Source: Holtermannia corniformis (lineage: Eukaryota > Basidiomycota > Tremellomycetes > Holtermanniales). From it: a stretch of 64,000 nucleotides of DNA. Below are positions 48,401 to 59,228 of this stretch, one piece after another. How positions within the stretch are numbered: position 1 is the stretch's first letter; each line of letters opens with the position of its first letter. The stretch covers positions 349,191-413,190 of the forward strand of contig BCIJ01000015.1 in assembly GCA_001599935.1 (NCBI GenBank). The letters run 5' to 3'. The notes below the pieces were generated by a model, which did not search any database, was not told the DNA's origin, and saw only the letters and a list, made by a program, of their open reading frames with translations. The position numbers and the translations under genes are program-made.

Positions 48401-51400
48401 GCCGTCGAACATTCTCATTGGTCAGTCCTGCGACATGACCGTCGACGGGCACTTACCCACGGCAGACGCGGGTGGGAACGTGAAGATTGCAGATTTTGGT
48501 CTATCCGTGCGTTCAACTTGTATCTGGAGATCGCGCTGACCATTGTACAGACAACGGAAATCACTGCTGTGGAAGCACCAGCTGGGCTGCACCAATCCAT
48601 CGATTTCTCTGACTTGACGTCAGGTACGCGCGTTGAGCTTCGACATGCTGACATGCTGAGACTGACTGCTCAGGCATTGGCACATCGCTCTACATCGCTC
48701 CAGAGGTCGCCATCTCCCGATCTTATGACGACAAGGTGCGGTCCTGAACTATTACAGCGACGTAAATCTCACGCCACACAGGCCGACATGTACTCGCTTG
48801 GTATCATTTTCTTTGAGATGTGCTATGGTTTCGCCACAAGCATGGAACGTGCTCAAGTGCTCGGTGCTATTCGCTCGCCATCCGTCGTCTTTCCGCTCAA
48901 CTGGTCGCCCACCAAGTCACAACAGCGGGAGCTGATCATGTGGCTCTTGCGGCACGATCCAGCGACACGGCCAACAGCAACCCAAGTCCTACAAAGCTCC
49001 TTGCTGCCGCCGCCGGAGAAAGAGAAGGAGTATTATACCTCTGCCATTGTTGGTGAGTAGCGTCGAGGGTCCCACGATTTAGCTGACATCATGCAGAGGT
49101 GACCAACCCCCGTTCGGCTCACTACGCCGACTTGCTCGATGCTCTGTTCGCAACCCAGCCGGCAGCTTCGGCACGGCAAGACGACGACAACTTACTGGAC
49201 TACACGTTCGACAACGACAACGACAACGAACTGCAAGTATGGCTCAGCGTGGTAGTCCAACGCCTTGTCGACCTCTTTCAACGTCATGGCGCAGTGGACG
49301 ACTACGTTCCCTTGCTCATGCCACAGACCAACCTGCTAGCCGCATTCCCGGATCTAGCTCCAGTGAAACTACTTGATCGATCAGGCCACGTCGTCCACCT
49401 GCCATCATCGCCTTTACTCGCCATGGCACGGTCCGCAGCTCGCCGAGACATAGAGCGTATCAAGCGCTACACGACAGGACGTGGACGCTACTCGGATGAT
49501 CCTTCTGGTCGACACCCCAACGTTGTTGGCGAAGTCAGGTTAGTTGCTCTGGAGCGCGGCTGAGACTCACCCGCCTAGCTTCGACATTTGTTCTCCGCTG
49601 CGCTCTCAAGTTGCCGAGGCTGAGCTGCTTGAGATTGTCGACAAGATCGTGCTCGAGTTTCGCGGCCTTCGTGGGCTGACCGGCATGGAGTATGAGTTTC
49701 ACCTCAGTCACGAGACATTACTCGAGGTCATACTGTCGAACGTGCCCGATCGAGCCAGAGGTCAGGTCATCAAGGCCTTCAAAAGCATTGGTGCTGGCGT
49801 CAACTTCAGCCAGTCTCGATCGCAGCTCGGCTCGGTCATGCACCTGCCCAAGAACGTGCTCGATGAGCTCGAGCAGTGTTGTCAGTGTGGTCAGTGCTAT
49901 CGGTTTGCCATATATATCAGCTGATGTATTCTCAGAGGATGTCTCCATCGTGCAGGCACGCATCGAGTCGCTGTTTCCGAACCATCGGCGCAAACTTGAG
50001 ATCGCATTTGCAGAGATACGAGACACTATCCAATTGGCGAGGGCTTTTGGTGTTGGCCGTCGTATTCTAGTCCGACCAACCCTTGCACGCAATGCTGAGG
50101 TAAGCTATCGCGTCGCGCAAGCTTGGTGCTGATGTTCAGTTCTTCCGCGGCGGCGTCATGTTCGAGTGCGTTCGAAAGGGCAAGCTGCGGGACGTCATCG
50201 CATTCGGGGGGCGGTTCGTCCATATTCACTTCTTGCAACAGCGCTGAGCGACACAGGTACGATTACCTGCTTGATCACTTCAAGGGACCGCCCAAGTCTC
50301 ACCAATATCTGCCGCGCAAAGTGTATGCTGTAGGCATGACGGTCGCTGTTGAGTGAGTATCCTATGTCTGGCAAGCGATTGTCTTCTCACCCTCTCAGTC
50401 ACCTCGCTCGTCTTGTCCGCAAGTACGAAAGTGGCCTCGCCACGAGGCTCATGTCCAAGGAGAGCGAAGAAGAGCGGTCCTTTGGATTCTGGAGTCCTTC
50501 GGTGAGTTATACAGTTGTAAACGGTCGTGCTGACTTTCAAAGCGATGTGACGTCTACGTAGCATCTTCGCCACAGGTCAAGCTAGACCAGCGTCTCAACA
50601 TTGTAGGCGAGCTTTGGCGCGCGGGCATCCGTGCAGATTTGCAGGTCAGTTGGCAGGCGATGTAATGTCAGAGCTGACTCTGGCAGTACAATGATGAGCG
50701 GTCCATCGAGGATGTCAATACCGAATGTACCGAGCAAAACGTGTTGTTCCTGCTTATCCCTCGTGCCAACCGTCCGACCGTCAAAGTGAAGAGTGTACTG
50801 AGGAAAAGCGAAGAAGAAGGTAAGATCATGCAACCCAACTGGCAATGCTGACCCGTGCAGTACCGCGAACCGAGATCTGCAACTGGCTGCGCGTAGCGAT
50901 CAGCGACCAACGCCGTATCGACGCTTCGTATGCATCCGCGGAAGGCTCCATCCCAGCAAGTCAAGCAACTGCGCTGGGTATCGAGCCTCCACAGCAAGAC
51001 GTCGACATCCGCTTGGTCTTGCCACCTGAGCCGTTGTCCAGATCGCGCAAGGTGCAGCGCGAAGGCCCGAATCGCAAGCATCGCCATGTGACAAAAGTTG
51101 GTACACAGCAGTCTCGGTAAACCATCTAACACCACAGGGCGTATTCTATGACAAGGCGTACGACTACATCACTGCCGTCAAGTCGCCCCTGCCTCTCTTC
51201 GCGCTCGATGCACCGCTCAGCCTCTTGTCGCATCTCGCACTCGATACGAGCTGGATGACGGATGACGAAGCCTGGCGTACGGTCGCCGCTGGCTTTGACC
51301 GTCAGTACGGTGAAATCATCAAAGAGACACTGCGAGAATGGGGGCAGAAGTCGGGGCCGTTCGTCTGGCTATTCTCGGTGCGAGAGAACAAGGTGAGACT

Positions 51401-51464
51401 TGCGTGGACGGTGTTGCTGCAGTGCTGAATCAATCAGGGGTGTCTGCTGCAGTATCATAGATGA
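45443..51464 (+). CDS. GCN2: eIF2alpha kinase Gcn2
   Basis: Gcn2 senses uncharged tRNA and phosphorylates eIF2alpha in amino-acid starvation. All five domains are present. RWD (Gcn1-binding): LVQDEELEALRAIFEDEWTD. A charged coiled coil, then a pseudokinase-like domain: WDMWMLFGGRRDG, KVMAVRHRHLAKVYAVKRE, EITPDNIVL. The active kinase has a Gly loop FLGKGGFGEVVKAKNK, the Lys in RFYAIKKVKL, and a typical acidic insert (SSDESDESTDSEDESGSSSD). Its catalytic loop is IVHRDLKPSNIL, then KIADFGLS and YIAPEVA. HisRS-like: FRGLRGLTGMEYEFHLSHET, ARIESLFPNHRRKLEI and FGGRYDYLLDHF. A C-terminal ribosome/dimer domain ends the protein. Over 15 introns of ~45 nt; the last (51393-51437) gives the ending NKGCLLQYHR. 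Met at 45443 starts the RWD domain. Confidence 0.95.
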
Positions 51465-51886
51465 CGACAATGTTGTATATACCAGTGTAAGCGCATGTAC
51501 CCTGTATACTACTTTGAAGTAACGCGAACAAAAAAGGGGGAATGGTAGGCTATGTCTACTGAAGTCTACAACTGAAAGTCTAGTATACAAGACGGCACCT
51601 ACAGGCGTTCCAGCCAACACCTAATGGGTGTCGCGGTGGACGCACTTACGCGGAGGCGCGAGCGCCAAGGAGCCGCCACGGATCACAGCATCACCAGCTG
51701 CCACCGCTCTTCAAATCGATTTCGATATGAACTAATTTACCACTTGGCTAAGATGGAAGGTGATTTCAACGGTGCATTCACATCTTACAGTCAAACGCGC
51801 ATCCCTGTACTAATCATCGACCTCAAACTACTCTCGCCATCCTAAAGTGAAGCCATCAATCATTGGACCGTGGTGCACTATACACA
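51465..51886. other. Convergent 3' intergenic region
   Basis: This lies between the GCN2 stop and the stop of the minus-strand gene. No gene is seen. Confidence 0.45.
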
Positions 51887-52927
51887 CTACTCACAATCTC
51901 TTGGCCGCGACCCGCTCGACGACGATGAGCCCGAACCGAGCGCGTGCAACGCTTCTACTTGCCGCTCCTCCACGAGGTCGGCATAGAGAGCGGGCCAGTC
52001 CCTGAACGTGCCTTGTAGTCCGGCAGCCTCAAAAAGAATTTCGAGCTCGCACCGTGGGCATGGCGGCTTGCTCGGCCCCGGGTCGAGGTGGACGTTCAGG
52101 TATTTTTCGGCGACCTTGAAGAAGTCGAGCCTGTGGCGAGGTTAACAGGAAACCTATCGCAGAGTGGCTTCTGCACAACGTACGAAACATCTTTCCCGAT
52201 GCCCATACCCCTGCGGAAGGCGTCCTGCAATGATTCGGCGTCGTGTGGGCTCGACGGACCAGTTTGCGAATTGACAGCAGCTCGCCAACATCGTGACCGT
52301 GATGGCGCCCTTGCAGATTCAACTGCCGTCCAAGTTGCTCGATCTGTGCCTCGGCGAGCTCGGCATACTCGTCCCACTCGATGAGCTGGCGCTGGTCGAT
52401 ATCACGCCGAGCCTCGGGCTCCTCAAGCTCATTCTCTCTCTGGCGCGCCAGCCCGTAAGCCGCTTGCCGGTTTGAAACCTCGGTCTCGAGCTCTCTCATG
52501 ACCCCCCTGAACATGCGCGTCGTTCTCTCTTGCGCGAGGGTCGGTTGGATCTCAGGACTGGTGCCAGCCCAGAGTCCTGGCAGGAGGGTCGTGATACGGG
52601 AAGTTGTCCACCGATTCTGAGCAAGCTATGTCAGCTCGCTCCAAGGATCACGTCGGGGAAAACGCACGAGTTGGGTGGTTTGGTTCCACCGGCGGAGCAG
52701 CTCTGTTGGACCGGGCGGCATGTTCAAGTCCGCGGGACTCGCCGCGATGGTGTCGAACGCGGTTTGCAGCCGTACAAGCTCTTGAGGGGTGGGCCGGCGG
52801 AAACGAAAGATCTCAAACAGGTAGTGCACGTCGAGAAAACGCGCAGAGCGGCGCCTTGGAACTCGAACCACTCGTCGATGAGTGCAATAGCATCGTGAGA
52901 GGTCGTGGGATTCGGTACTGAGGCCAT
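51887..52927 (-). CDS. Unrecognised coiled-coil protein with CPRC motif
   Basis: I cannot name this family. The proposed start is MASVPNPTTSHDAIALIDEW. The frame must change by one base near 52830, after FQGAALRVF, to continue LDVHYLFEIFRFRRPTPQEL; no convincing intron was found there, so a frameshift or a different first exon is possible. Later splices are good. An intron after NQTTQL (GTGCGT...GCTGACATAGCTTGCTCAG) leads to NRWTTSRITTLLPGLW. A coiled coil follows (MRELETEVSNRQAAYGLARQ, WDEYAELAEAQIEQLGRQLN). A GTACGT intron then gives LDFFKVAEKYLNVHL, PPCPRCELEILFEAAG and an acidic Ser-rich end. The CPRC pair alone is not a zinc-finger call. It may be a distant paralog of the gene at 54194-55045. 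Confidence 0.6.
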
Positions 52928-53392
52928 GGTGGGACAAGGACGTGTGGTTGCTTTGACGGTCGAACAGATCCTGGGTGGCGGAGAAATTTGCTCAGCATGG
53001 TCAATTTCCACGTCACAAGTCAGAGTTGAGCACCTTAGCATACAAGCTCATGTACGCTTGTGTGATCGCAGGTAAACCAGCTGAGCTCTCGATGGTCTGC
53101 TCTGAACCCTGTAGTTTGTATGGCTTATACATCATCGACAGTCAGAAGTTCTTCAGAGTCATGTTGCAAAGGGGGAGGTTGTGCACAGCAGACGGCTGCG
53201 ACTCGGCGTCTCCTGCCTTCTCATGCTTGATTTCTACTGGCCTACACAGCTCTGGGAAACAACATTTTTCTTCGGCATGGATGCTAATTGGTGAGTTCTG
53301 ACTTTCGACCTTCCGCGCTGCGATGTCGTCGTAGTCTACACCAGTGGACTGATACCCTTCAGTCTCGCGGCACGCCTCAAAGCTGCCCCCAT
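52928..53392. other. Intergenic region before inverted repeat
   Basis: Short ORFs only. One part (about 53307-53345) resembles 53627-53665 on the same strand (CTGCGxTGTCGTCxTxGTxTACACC), which may be part of the neighbouring repeat element. Confidence 0.35.
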
Positions 53393-53727
53393 TCGTTGAT
53401 CGCCAGGTGTGCGCTTGACACCCAACGAGCCCAGTAAGGGAGCTCCCGCGATAGCCGCCGCCCAGGAGGCTGCTCCGCAGCCGGCGGCTATCAATCTACG
53501 TCGAGATCCTTTGACAAGGAGATCTCAAGTGGCAAAACTAGCAATAAAGAAACCTCTATGGAGGATTGATGGTCATGTTCGTAATGAATGATTGCTATGT
53601 CAACACTGTCTTCTCGATGACTCCCCGCACTGCGCTGTCGTCTTTGTATACACCGGACTCCGGGCGGCGACCCGCGTTGGCTTTCCCTGACGTGCGGGGT
53701 GTCAAGCGCACACCTAGTAATCAGCGA
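53393..53727. repeat. Inverted-repeat element with internal hairpin
   Basis: Left arm 53393-53423 and right arm 53697-53727 are 31-nt inverted repeats with 27 matches; the inner 19 nt (AGGTGTGCGCTTGACACCC and its complement) are perfect. Inside lies a nested hairpin: GATAGCCGCCG (53450-53460) pairs with CGGCGGCTATC (53482-53492), and GGCTGC (53468-53473) with GCAGCC (53477-53482). No coding capacity is evident. A small non-autonomous DNA element is one explanation; no target-site duplication was recognised. Confidence 0.5.
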
Positions 53728-53799
53728 CTAGGTAGCAACTTAGAGGCATGCTGCGAGGTGGCGGAGGAAGGACCTTAACCCACTGCCCCGCAGCAGCCG

Positions 53800-54111
53800 A
53801 TGAATTTCATTTCGCAATTTGACGATTGCTACAGGCACTTCGCTCACCGCGACCAAGTGTGGGACAGCGCATTGCAGACGTCAAAAGGTGTGATACTGAG
53901 TAGACTGGCTTCGGTACATGAAAAGAGGCTGCATGTCGTGCCAGTCAAGCGCGGTATGCATCACAACAGACGATTGAAAGGGATTACAGTAGTGAGAACA
54001 GGGTGGAGAGTTCGGATCAACACTGGTCGGGGCAAATACAAGGGAGGGAAAGAAGGCGAAGGAGTGGTCGGTGAGGTGACGTTCACGAGGAGGTTGCTAA
54101 ACGTGTCCTAG
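53800..54111 (+). CDS. Hypothetical basic small protein (103 aa)
   Basis: An ATG-started ORF encodes a Lys/Arg-rich protein beginning MNFISQFDDCYRHFAHRDQV and ending in a Gly/Lys-rich stretch (INTGRGKYKGGKEGEGVVGE). I recognise no family or splice signals. It sits between the inverted-repeat element and an unrecognised gene, so it may be chance or a remnant. Confidence 0.25.
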   Translation: MNFISQFDDCYRHFAHRDQVWDSALQTSKGVILSRLASVHEKRLHVVPVKRGMHHNRRLKGITVVRTGWRVRINTGRGKYKGGKEGEGVVGEVTFTRRLLNVS

Positions 54112-54193
54112 GCGGCTGTTAGTCTTGATGTCAGGCTGCGTAGTTGCGTGGCTCTCCTTGAGAAGTCTGACTCACCCTTGGCACTCGAACCGG

Positions 54194-55045
54194 CTACTCC
54201 TTGCTACGATCGTCACCTCTTGCCAGGTGCGCCAACGATCGTGCAGCATCGCCCATTGCAGAATCGTTGAGAGCGATCCAAAGAAGCGCGTTTGTATCAC
54301 TGAGCTCGCACTGTAGTTGATCGTTGGACGCCTGCAGCTTGGCGACCTCTGCACGGGAGTCTTCGAGCTCCTTGCCGAACCGACGCAGTGAGTTGCTCTG
54401 TGCCAAGAGCGCGTGATTCAGGCGAAAGACTTGACGCTGGGCTTGGCGGAGCTGAACCTTGCTTGAGCCTTGCAGTGCCACCAGTTGAATCCCAGAGAAA
54501 GGCTCTGGGCGTTCGAGGCGTTTGAACAGAGTGGTCATAGCAGGCGTGACCCAACGCTGGCTCTGTTGAGTGTCAGGATACTGCTCCTAACGGTACGAAA
54601 ACTTGATTACGTACGGGTGGGTTGGCATCCAGATAAACCCGGTATCGGTCGCTGGTTGCCAGTTGAGAGCTCGCTTGGGCTCGCAGACCTGCCAACCAAT
54701 AGTCGAGTAAGGTACGAATACGTCGCCAGTCTCGTACAGGCTTGACGAGGTGTAGCTCCACCAGGATATCGCGCACGAGGGTCTGGGGTTCGTTGCCTTG
54801 CAAAACAAACCCCACGCTGATGCCAGGTAGGAGCAGGCCATCTAGTTCTCGTTCGGCGCAGGCGGCATCGTGGTGAATGACAGTACGGTATCGAGCTCCT
54901 AGCGTGAACATGTCAGTGTGGTCCATGTATCCAAGGTGCACTAACGGCATTGGGGCTGAACACACAGACCGGGACGACACCCGGGATCTGGAGGGACACG
55001 GATGGCTTGATGAATGTCAGATGCCTTGGGTTGTGGAGTGCTCAT
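54194..55045 (-). CDS. Unrecognised coiled-coil protein
   Basis: Three exons are inferred. The start MSTPQPKASDIHQAIRVPPD is spliced (donor GTCTGTG) to ARYRTVIHHDAACAERELDG and LLPGISVGFVLQGNEPQTLV, ending YRVYLDANPP. A GTACGT intron with CTGAC branch then leads to SQRWVTPAMTTLFKRLERPE. The last exon is a coiled coil (VQLRQAQRQVFRLNHALLAQ, LEDSRAEVAKLQASNDQLQC), stop at 54194-54196. The second splice falls just before R-W-x-T-x-x-x-T-T-L, as in the gene at 51887-52927. With the shared coiled-coil end this suggests an old duplication. No function can be given. Confidence 0.6.
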
Positions 55046-56051
55046 CTTTGAGCGTGGTGGGTGTGGTGGTTGAAGTGATGGTGGAGATCGACCAGGTGAT
55101 GGCGGCTGTAGACGCAAGTGGCACCGGAGCATTTAGCCGTACTTGTGACTCGCTACAGCTCTCAAGCTGCGTTTGTGCAGCTTGAGACGCTGACTGCGTC
55201 CGCTGCTCTTGTTTCAGCCAATTGGTGTACCCAAGAACGCCTGCATACGGCGTAGTGGCCCACGTTCAGTGTGATAGGGTGCTGCTCTGCTCCCACAGAC
55301 AGCTCCCGTCTTGTACCTACCCACCCAGTCTTTACCCAACTTCGAGCGTCGCCTTGCGTGCATGTGAGTCTCGTTGGTGGTATCGGTCCTGTGCAGGCTT
55401 TTCGATGCCTAATCATCCACATAGCTATGACCTTTGCTACATTCGTGGCTTATGCTGAAAAGAGTGCGGTCCAGCGGTCTTTCTGAGTACGCTGAGGAGC
55501 TGTCCCACCCATGAAAGAGACCGAGCCGCTGCGGAGATCAAAGGGACCCCCTTGCGGGCCCTGACGATCGCTTGTGCAGGCAAACAGTACACAAGCCCCT
55601 GTTGGACGCTTCCTGTAGCCGCAGCACAAGCCAACATTCGTCGAACGGTCCTGGCTACTTGCTGACATATGTCCATCCATTCATGAAGCGAATAGCGACA
55701 TGAGCAGGGCTCCCGCCAACACCGATTGAACATCAAAGCGATTGACAAGTCTGAAACAATCAGACAGTGAGCAAGGACGTTGCAGCTTGGGGTCCGAGCT
55801 GAATAAAATTTATTGGAGAGCGGCGCGTTGTAAGCGGCGTGGATTGTGAGTGCTTGTGTGCATCAAACCCGAACGATGCCTAACTTGGACACAATGGGCA
55901 TCACGCAGGGTTGTGTGCGAGCTCGCACTTCCCGTAGCCCCGCTTGAGCCTCGCTCTGGCAACGCTCAGCTGAGAAGGTGGGTTTCTCGCGGGGAGAGAG
56001 GGGGAGGACTACGAGACTGATCNNTGCTAGACTTAGACGTATGACTAGTTG
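55046..56051. other. Intergenic region, 1 kb
   Basis: A minus-strand ORF of about 100 codons (55437-55748) and others are open, but none is protein-like. Two N bases lie at 56023-56024. Confidence 0.4.
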
Positions 56052-56733
56052 ATGCAGACCTCCTCCAACCCGACAACGCGGCGGGGGGCAGCCAAGGCTG
56101 CAGCAGAGCGTGATTGTGAGTTACGGAGGTGTGTTGTGTTCGAGTATTCAAGCTGACTTTCCGTCTTTGGTAGCGTCACTCTCGCTACCGCCACCCTCTT
56201 CACGTTGTGGTGGTACATTGCTGCCCCATCTGGCGGCTACGATACCGCCGCCGACAATGACCGCCACTCGGATCATCACTATGCTGCGTCGCTGCTACAA
56301 GGGAGAGCCCCGGCACCCAACGCCCGAGGGTCGCTGGGTGCCTAGCCAAAGGGACGTCACGACCTGTCCATCAAGTACTCTTATCGTGAGTGGCCCACAC
56401 CATGTTCTCACGATATGGAGACCGGGATCTCCGGGGCCGGGACCCCTTACTGCTCGCCACGACGGCACCTACATCAACAGCGCACCGGCTTGCCACACAT
56501 TGCCAGGGCCGACACCCTTTACGCCCAGAATACACGACGCAGTGCCGCGCCCACCATCTTTTCTAGCCCTCACCAGCCCGCGCGCTGATCACATTCCTCA
56601 CAGGGATTTACCTCCGCTTCGACCCAATACCACTTTTGCCCGCGACGTCTTCGATATTCATGACCGCCCCGCAGTCTCCCCACTGCACGTCATGGCTTGT
56701 GCGTTCGAGCCACGACACCGCCGCAGGCAATGA
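56052..56733 (+). CDS. Doubtful two-exon gene, Pro-rich product
   Basis: Splice signals are good: exon MQTSSNPTTRRGAAKAAAER D, donor GTGAGT at 56116, a GCTGAC branch and TAG acceptor at 56171-56173. The joined frame then stays open for ~185 codons but encodes an unlikely Pro/His/Arg/Thr-rich sequence. The +1 frame is briefly more protein-like (TLATATLFTLWWYIAAPSGG, then YDTAADNDRHSDHH) before a stop. I suspect a decayed gene. A related segment recurs at 56713-56750. Confidence 0.25.
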
Positions 56734-56750
56734 CCGCCACTCGATCATCA
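56240..56750. repeat. Direct repeat, two ~39-nt copies
   Basis: Copies at 56240-56278 and 56713-56750 share 35 of 39 positions, centred on the perfect core CAATGACCGCCACTCG. Translated in matching frames they read YDTAADNDRHSDHH and HDTAAGNDRHSIIK. This is a local duplication of a once-coding segment or the ends of a small insertion. Confidence 0.5.
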
Positions 56751-57947
56751 AATAAATAGTGTTGCCGCCGACCAAGTCTCCCAAGATCGCTGTCACACGA
56801 GCTTACGGTGAGAGCCTCGTCAAGCTGCTGTGTGGTTGGGCCATCCGTACTATATCGCATTGTTGCGCTGGGTGCTATGGGTGCTGGGTGCTGGTTGGGC
56901 GGCATGACGCGCGAAGCGTGTATCCTGTACAAATCTATCGGTGCAGTGATGTGCGACGTCAGTGCCTCGCGATGCCCATATCTGCTTTGTTTTGCATGAC
57001 ATGTATGGCGCAAGAGTCGCTGGGTGAGAGACTGGCGCAAGCGCGCTGTGGCCATGCGAATCGTTAGCCACCGTTAGCCACCAGTGCGCAGCCGCCGATC
57101 TCCATCGATCAATTTGGTCTGACTCGATGCTGCAGTCTGGTCAGCAGCACAGCCTCTCTGACCGGCTGCGCAGATTGCAGGAGTGGCATTGGCAGATGCA
57201 GCCTCGCTTACGGGGTGTCACAACTCTCGGGCCATTGGCGCTCAGGTCGTCGTTCCACCGGGTATGGGCTATGACACAGCTCCCGATGGTGGTGAGCACT
57301 GTCCGCAAAGTCTCCGAACGCGAGTGTTTGGGTCCACAGCTGCACATCGCAAAGCGCTGCGTGCGCTGCAGCGGACGGACGTTGTTCAAGCGCGGTCGTG
57401 ATCATCCCCAGTGCAGGGCCCGGCACACAGCTGCGTGTCGCCAAGCAGCATCCAGTCTTCTCCCGTAAATGCTTGTGTGGCTCTACTCCGCTTCTTAGCG
57501 CACTTTTTCACACTCAACCTCCGCGTCTCTGAGTGATAAAGTTCGTGAGAAGGAGGCTTTGTGATACGCTCTTGCACGCGGCGGACGTTGTGGGGTGATC
57601 CCACGCGGTTATACCATGTTTAGCTATCTGTCAGCAGTACCGATTGATTCCCGGGAGGGTGCTGCGACATCTGTACGCCCTCGCAACTGCGCCTAGGCTG
57701 CAAAGCGCTCCCAAGCACCTTGATGAGGTTAACGGAGTTTGCGGCAATTGCGGTAGCTGGGGGGTCAGTGGCGACTCGGCACGTGCGGTCGTGCGGGGAT
57801 GATGCGGGCGCGTCGGCGGTCAAGCATCGACAGTCGTGCAGCTCAACGTGCATTCTTCTACTTCAGTAAGGAGTACAAACAACAGTGAGCTAATACGATC
57901 AGGTGGTTGCGGCTAAACTGACGATATGTAGCACATATATATCGAAC
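56734..57947. other. Intergenic region, 1.2 kb
   Basis: A 113-codon ORF at 57127-57468 (with CVRCSG) and its antisense shadows are open but unconvincing. CGTTAGCCAC is duplicated head-to-tail at 57060-57079. Confidence 0.35.
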
Positions 57948-58379
57948 ATGTCTCGAACCGTCTCTTTCGCTGCACCGCCATCGTACCACGACTCGCAACC
58001 CGATCGGTCGGCGATCACTCTACCAACCTACAACGACCTTTCGCATTCCACTCTCCCATCCTACCAGACGAGCGTCAACACTCCTGCATCTCGCGGCCTG
58101 CCCAACACGGTTCCCCAGCTTGAAGCCCTGATCCTTAATCTACAATCGCAGATCGCCTCCAAGCGGAGTGTCGTCATCACCCTCGCTTCCTCTCGTCGGT
58201 TGAGACTGGCCTCGACGGTCGCACGATTGGAGCAAGCGCAGAAAGATCTCGATGCGCTGCAAGTGAAGCACAGCGAGGTCGAAGCTCGATTGGGAGAGCT
58301 CAAGGGCGTGCGTCAGGGCGGAAGGGAGTGGATGAAGATGAACGATCGGTCGCTGGTGCACCTGCTGGAGGGACGGTGA
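57948..58379 (+). CDS. Hypothetical protein with Leu/Arg coiled coil (143 aa)
   Basis: The Met at 57948 (MSRTVSFAAPPSYHDSQPDR) is taken as the start. The N-terminal half is Ser/Pro/Tyr-rich with PPSY and LPSY motifs and probably disordered. The C-terminal half is a clear heptad coiled coil (VPQLEALILNLQSQIASKRS, STVARLEQAQKDLDALQVKH, EARLGELKGV) ending SLVHLLEGR. There is no intron and no recognised family. PPxY-type motifs could bind WW domains, which is only inference. Confidence 0.6.
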   Translation: MSRTVSFAAPPSYHDSQPDRSAITLPTYNDLSHSTLPSYQTSVNTPASRGLPNTVPQLEALILNLQSQIASKRSVVITLASSRRLRLASTVARLEQAQKDLDALQVKHSEVEARLGELKGVRQGGREWMKMNDRSLVHLLEGR

Positions 58380-59228
58380 GACACTGTTCTGACTGTGGGT
58401 CGCAGTGGGCTCACTCGGCTGGGCCGGTCGAGCTAAGGTTGTATCGGGGGCGGTATGGTTTTGTACAGTAAGCTACGATCTCTTCTTTGATGAACCTGTG
58501 ATTCCTCACCTTGCGAGCCGCATCTGAGGAGAATACATCACGGTTGGTATCTCGGCTCCGAATACGGTGCACGAGTCCATTTGAGAACTCCTCGAGTGTT
58601 TCATGTCGGAATGCAGATTATCGCCACTGGCCGGTTACGGTACGCTGAACTTCAGGTCACAGTCGTATACCTGTATCACTAGAGCTCGCTCAGCACACAC
58701 ACGCGCAAGCTCGGCGTGGAATCCTGTCCGCGCCACTCGATCCGCGGCCATCTGTCTCTGCGACCGCGCAAAGTATCTAGCCCAGGGTGATCTCAAGCAT
58801 CATCAGACCTTAGGAGCCGCAAGGGACTAGCTTGAACAATGGTGTGTGATCACGCAACTCACGCATGGAAGGAAGCTAACCGACCTTTGCAAAGTCACTT
58901 CAATCTCCACAGGCAGTGATCAATCTGCCAGAGACACATAAGACGCGTTCAGCCGAGCAGAGTGAAAGCTCCCTGCGAAGTAAGTTACCTGGTACAGCTA
59001 CTATAACGCTGAAAATCTCTGTTTGTGCGCAACATACGCCCAACGCTTCGACTACACAGCCTCCGGGATGTAACTCGTCTCGGCCAATCTGAACCTGGTT
59101 CGCCATACCTCGGCATTCGCCACCCCCTACCTCTCCCATCAACTACCACCACCGTCCATTCGCATTCTTGTCATGTGGGTCTCTCATCGCACGGCTATCA
59201 CAGTCAGATGTCATAGTGACGCTCAATC
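58380..59228. other. Intergenic region, 0.85 kb
   Basis: No supported gene. Short ORFs at 58603-58830 and 59025-59216 lack protein-like features. Confidence 0.4.

Noticed and set aside
52975..53301. Plus-strand 109-codon ORF upstream of the CPRC gene
   Set aside because: It begins with GTG, has no recognisable motif, and includes Cys/Ser-rich unlikely sequence; likely chance.
55437..55748. Minus-strand 104-codon ORF
   Set aside because: No splice support, family or coding-like composition beyond being open.
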